Shown here: piece by piece, positions 22,292-23,585 of the stretch
Position numbering within the stretch: the first letter of the stretch is position 1
Layout of the letters: every line of letters starts with the position of its first letter
Source of the DNA: Clostridiales bacterium
Lineage (GTDB): Bacteria > Bacillota > Clostridia > Oscillospirales > Oscillospiraceae
Assembly: GCA_003525905.1 (NCBI GenBank)
Contig: DQIA01000064.1
Span: 22,288-45,872 of the forward strand
Reading direction: 5' to 3'
DNA length: 23,585 nucleotides
Translations under genes and position numbers: made by a program
Notes under the pieces: generated by a model
Database searches by the model: none
What the model saw: the letters and a program-made list of their open reading frames with translations, nothing else
Told to the model about the DNA's origin: nothing

Positions 22292-22735
22292 ATGCGAATG
22301 GAGTTCCTGTGGCTTGCGCTCATCGTAGTCTTTGCCGTGATCGAGGGCGCCACAACCGCTCTGACGACCGTCTGGTTCATCGGCGGCGCACTGGCCGCTC
22401 TGGCAGCCGCCCTGCTGCATGCCGAGCTATGGCTGCAGATCACGCTGTTCTTTGCCGTGTCTGTCGTGCTGCTGGCCGCGCTGCGCCCGCTCGTGAAAAA
22501 GTACCTGCGGCCGCGCACCGTCCGCACGAACGCCGCCGGGAACATCGGCCGCGAGGCCATCGTCACGGAGGCCATCGACAATCTGCATGAGACCGGCGCG
22601 GTCCGTCTGTCCGGCGTGGAATGGACGGCCCGCAGCGCCGACGGCAGCCCCGTTGCGGTCGGGACCGTCGTGCGGATCGACGCCATCGAGGGCGTCAAGC
22701 TGATCGTCACACCCGTCCCCGTTCCCAACAAATAA
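22292..22735 (+). CDS. NfeD-family membrane protein
   Basis: This 147-residue short NfeD has two to three N-terminal helices (about 4-22, 26-45 and 48-66) and a C-terminal OB-fold beta domain (about 80-145) with NIGREAIV and GVEWTARSADG motifs. Short NfeD proteins work with SPFH-family partners in membrane microdomains or membrane quality control, and their genes are usually adjacent, as here. AAAGGAGG lies seven bases before the ATG. A second ATG two codons later is also possible. Confidence 0.88.
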   Translation: MRMEFLWLALIVVFAVIEGATTALTTVWFIGGALAALAAALLHAELWLQITLFFAVSVVLLAALRPLVKKYLRPRTVRTNAAGNIGREAIVTEAIDNLHETGAVRLSGVEWTARSADGSPVAVGTVVRIDAIEGVKLIVTPVPVPNK

Positions 22736-22752
22736 GCGAAGGAGAGAGTATT

Positions 22753-23585
22753 ATGGAAAAGATCGTTCCCTATCTCATCATCGGCGCCGTCGCCCTAGTC
22801 ATCCTGATCATCCTCATCAAAAACATCTGCATTGTGCAGCAGTCCCGCGCCTACGTCATCGAGCGCCTCGGCGCGTTCTCGCAGGTGTGGGAGGTCGGCA
22901 TCCACTTCAAGCTGCCCTTCGTCGAGCGCATCGCCCGCCGCGTCAGCCTGAAGGAGCAGGTGCTGGACTACCCCCCGCAGCCCGTTATCACGAAGGATAA
23001 CGTCACCATGCAGATCGATACCGTCGTCTACTTCCAGATCACGGATCCGAAGCTCTATACCTACGGTGTCGAGCAGCCGATGGTCGCCATGGAAACGCTG
23101 ACGGCCACGACGCTGCGCAACATCATCGGCGATCTCGAGCTGGACCAGACGCTCACGAGCCGCGACGTCATCAACACGAAGATGCGCGCCATCCTCGACG
23201 AGGCGACCGACCCCTGGGGCATCAAGGTCACCCGCGTGGAGCTGAAGAACATCCTGCCGCCGCAGGACATCCAGAACTCCATGGAAAAGCAGATGAAGGC
23301 CGAGCGCGACCGCCGTCAGGCCATCCTGCAGGCAGAGGGCACGAAGCGCTCGCAGATCCTCGTCGCCGAGGGTGAAAAGGAATCCGCCATCCTCCGCGCC
23401 GACGCCGAAAAGCAGTCCGCCATCCTGCGTGCGCAGGGTCAGGCCGAGGCCATCCTCGCCGTGCAGAAGGCGACGGCGGAGGCCATGCAGATGCTGAACG
23501 ACGCCTGCCCGAACGACCAGGTCATCAAGCTCAAGGCGCTCGAGGCCATGCAGAAGGTCGCCGACGGCAAGGCCACGAAGATCAT
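22753..23585 (+). CDS. SPFH/stomatin-family protein (QmcA-like), cut by window end
   Basis: The first 277 codons are visible. One N-terminal membrane helix (about 6-24) is followed by the SPFH/band 7 domain (about 27-185), with RAYVIERLGAF, the VWEVGIHFKLPFVERI region and VTRVELKNILPP. A charged coiled-coil then begins, with near-repeats of the form EG(E)K(E)SAILRA typical of stomatins. Such proteins form rings or scaffolds at the membrane, often with NfeD. GGAGAG lies six bases before the ATG and the gene starts 17 bases after nfeD. The C-terminus lies beyond the window. Confidence 0.92.
   Translation, partial: MEKIVPYLIIGAVALVILIILIKNICIVQQSRAYVIERLGAFSQVWEVGIHFKLPFVERIARRVSLKEQVLDYPPQPVITKDNVTMQIDTVVYFQITDPKLYTYGVEQPMVAMETLTATTLRNIIGDLELDQTLTSRDVINTKMRAILDEATDPWGIKVTRVELKNILPPQDIQNSMEKQMKAERDRRQAILQAEGTKRSQILVAEGEKESAILRADAEKQSAILRAQGQAEAILAVQKATAEAMQMLNDACPNDQVIKLKALEAMQKVADGKATKI

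Overview
The window is GC-rich and looks like a Gram-positive, obligately anaerobic gut bacterium of the Clostridia, most likely Oscillospiraceae-like. This is inferred from gene content: a giant activase/2-hydroxyacyl-CoA dehydratase fusion, DHHW/MBOAT acetylation genes, a PF12897-type aminotransferase and an acyl-ACP thioesterase. Strong Shine-Dalgarno sites and many promoters with a 17-base spacer fit the same picture. No rRNA, CRISPR array or complete transposon is visible. Only the first ~230 bases are AT-rich and look foreign.

Layout. 1-393: the edge of a possible mobile element (a TnpV-like N-terminus), two terminators and tRNA-Pro(GGG) on the minus strand with its own promoter. 394-4653 (-): a 1419-residue tandem activase/dehydratase fusion. 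4833-5636 (+): a zinc-dependent phospholipase C family protein. 5633-7321: a redox- or stress-type module made of a cupin (-), a divergent Crp/Fnr regulator (+) and a flavin reductase (+). A palindromic operator sits exactly at -41.5 of the cupin promoter. 7393-10547: a Zn/Cd/Pb export module made of a P1B ATPase (-), a free-standing HMA metal-binding protein (-) and a divergent ArsR-AraC fusion regulator (+). 10582-10798: a 217-base, almost perfect nested palindrome between convergent genes. 10846-13783 (-): a membrane-anchored parvulin foldase and a MATE transporter. 13998-16283 (+): an aminotransferase and a PfkB sugar kinase. 16446-19659: a GtrA protein (-) and a divergent DHHW + MBOAT pair (+), probably for acetylation of a cell-surface polymer. 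19992-22215 (+): a four-gene operon of acyl-ACP thioesterase, lipoprotein, membrane protein and HAD phosphatase. 22292-23585 (+): NfeD and an SPFH/stomatin protein cut off by the window end.

The most unusual items are non-coding. A ~220-base stretch (19749-19968) directly before the thioesterase folds on paper into a closed multibranch RNA: an 18-bp closing helix and several inner hairpins, with every imperfect pair in the two long helices being G-U on the + strand. Its 5' part recurs just after the promoter of the DHHW/MBOAT operon (17041-17101), with one compensatory base-pair change between the copies. This makes a candidate structured leader RNA or dispersed RNA-like repeat. The large palindrome and the ArsR-AraC fusion are the next most notable.
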